From NCBI GenBank assembly GCA_002049785.1, contig MUKB01000064.1, positions 1-6,735 of the forward strand: a DNA stretch of 6,735 nucleotides, read 5' to 3'. Shown one piece after another: positions 6,648 through 6,735 of the stretch. Each line of letters begins with the position of its first letter. Position 1 is the first letter of the stretch. Both the position numbers and the translations under genes were made by a program. This DNA is from Caldifarciminota bacterium 4484_100 (GTDB lineage: Bacteria > Hydrothermota > Tepidihabitantia > SM23-42). A model generated the notes under the pieces. It had not been told where the DNA came from. It was given only the letters and a program-made list of their open reading frames with translations, and searched no databases.

Positions 6648-6671
6648 AGTCATTATGTCATTGAGTCATTA
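6648..6671. repeat. Degenerate 8-bp tandem repeat, three units
   Basis: AGTCATTA, TGTCATTG and AGTCATTA follow one another without gap; the core GTCATT is present three times. It lies in the intergenic stretch upstream of ssrA. The function is unknown; it may simply be drifting low-complexity spacer DNA. Confidence 0.65.
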
Positions 6672-6672
6672 A

Positions 6673-6707
6673 ACTTGATACTGGATTTTTGATACTTGAT
6701 TCTGGAT
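6673..6707. repeat. Two copies of a 14-bp direct repeat, 21-bp period
   Basis: ACTTGATACTGGAT (6673-6686) recurs as ACTTGATTCTGGAT (6694-6707), with 13 of 14 bases identical and starts 21 bases apart. It directly follows the 8-bp repeats. It may be the edge of a longer repeat array beyond the window. Confidence 0.6.
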
Positions 6708-6735
6708 AAAATATTAAGTCAGTGAGACATAAGTT

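Larger units (their letters stand above)
6573..6735. other. Upstream non-coding stretch with no supported gene
   Basis: From the ssrA promoter to the right edge I find no credible coding frame, RNA gene or terminator. A minus-strand open frame starting at 6627 runs through the promoter into the tmRNA and is not credible. The outer part (6648-6707) is made of short degenerate repeats; nothing else stands out. Confidence 0.5.

Overview
The window is gene-dense and every supported gene lies on the minus strand. Read in transcription order (right to left) it holds a tmRNA gene (ssrA), panC (pantothenate synthetase), a predicted exported lamin-tail/CARDB protein with a FlgD-like C-terminus, a small predicted outer-membrane beta-barrel protein, and the first 1120 codons of a very large acyl-CoA dehydratase activase-type protein that runs off the left edge. 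Almost no space is non-coding. The only longer non-genic stretch is the right-hand 197 bases, which carry the ssrA promoter and degenerate short repeats.

Organism: the barrel protein and the secreted LTD/FlgD-like protein suggest a diderm bacterium. The combination of an oxygen-sensitive-type Fe-S activase fusion and CHU_C/FlgD-like C-terminal domains suits an anaerobe of the FCB group or a related uncultured phylum (WOR-3/Stahlbacteria-like). This is inference from gene style; no marker here fixes the taxonomy. The tmRNA is a normal one-piece bacterial type with a tag ending in YALAA.

Transcription: three clear sigma-70-type promoters are visible, before ssrA, panC and the barrel gene. Each has a perfect TATAAT and exactly a 16-bp spacer. 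Their start points are very close to the gene: the predicted +1 of ssrA is the first base of the mature RNA, that of panC is at the A of its ATG (leaderless mRNA), and that of the barrel gene leaves a leader of about 12 nt that is mostly Shine-Dalgarno.

Translation: only the barrel gene has a good Shine-Dalgarno. The LTD gene starts in an ATGA overlap with the panC stop, and the activase starts directly after the barrel stop (TAAATG), so both probably depend on translational coupling. The layout therefore looks like two bicistronic units, panC-LTD protein and barrel-activase, following a separately promoted ssrA.

No mobile element, CRISPR array or defence system is visible. The points most worth a second look are the leaderless and minimal-leader architecture, the palindrome lying inside the barrel promoter spacer, and the coupling of an uncharacterised giant Fe-S activase to an outer-membrane protein.
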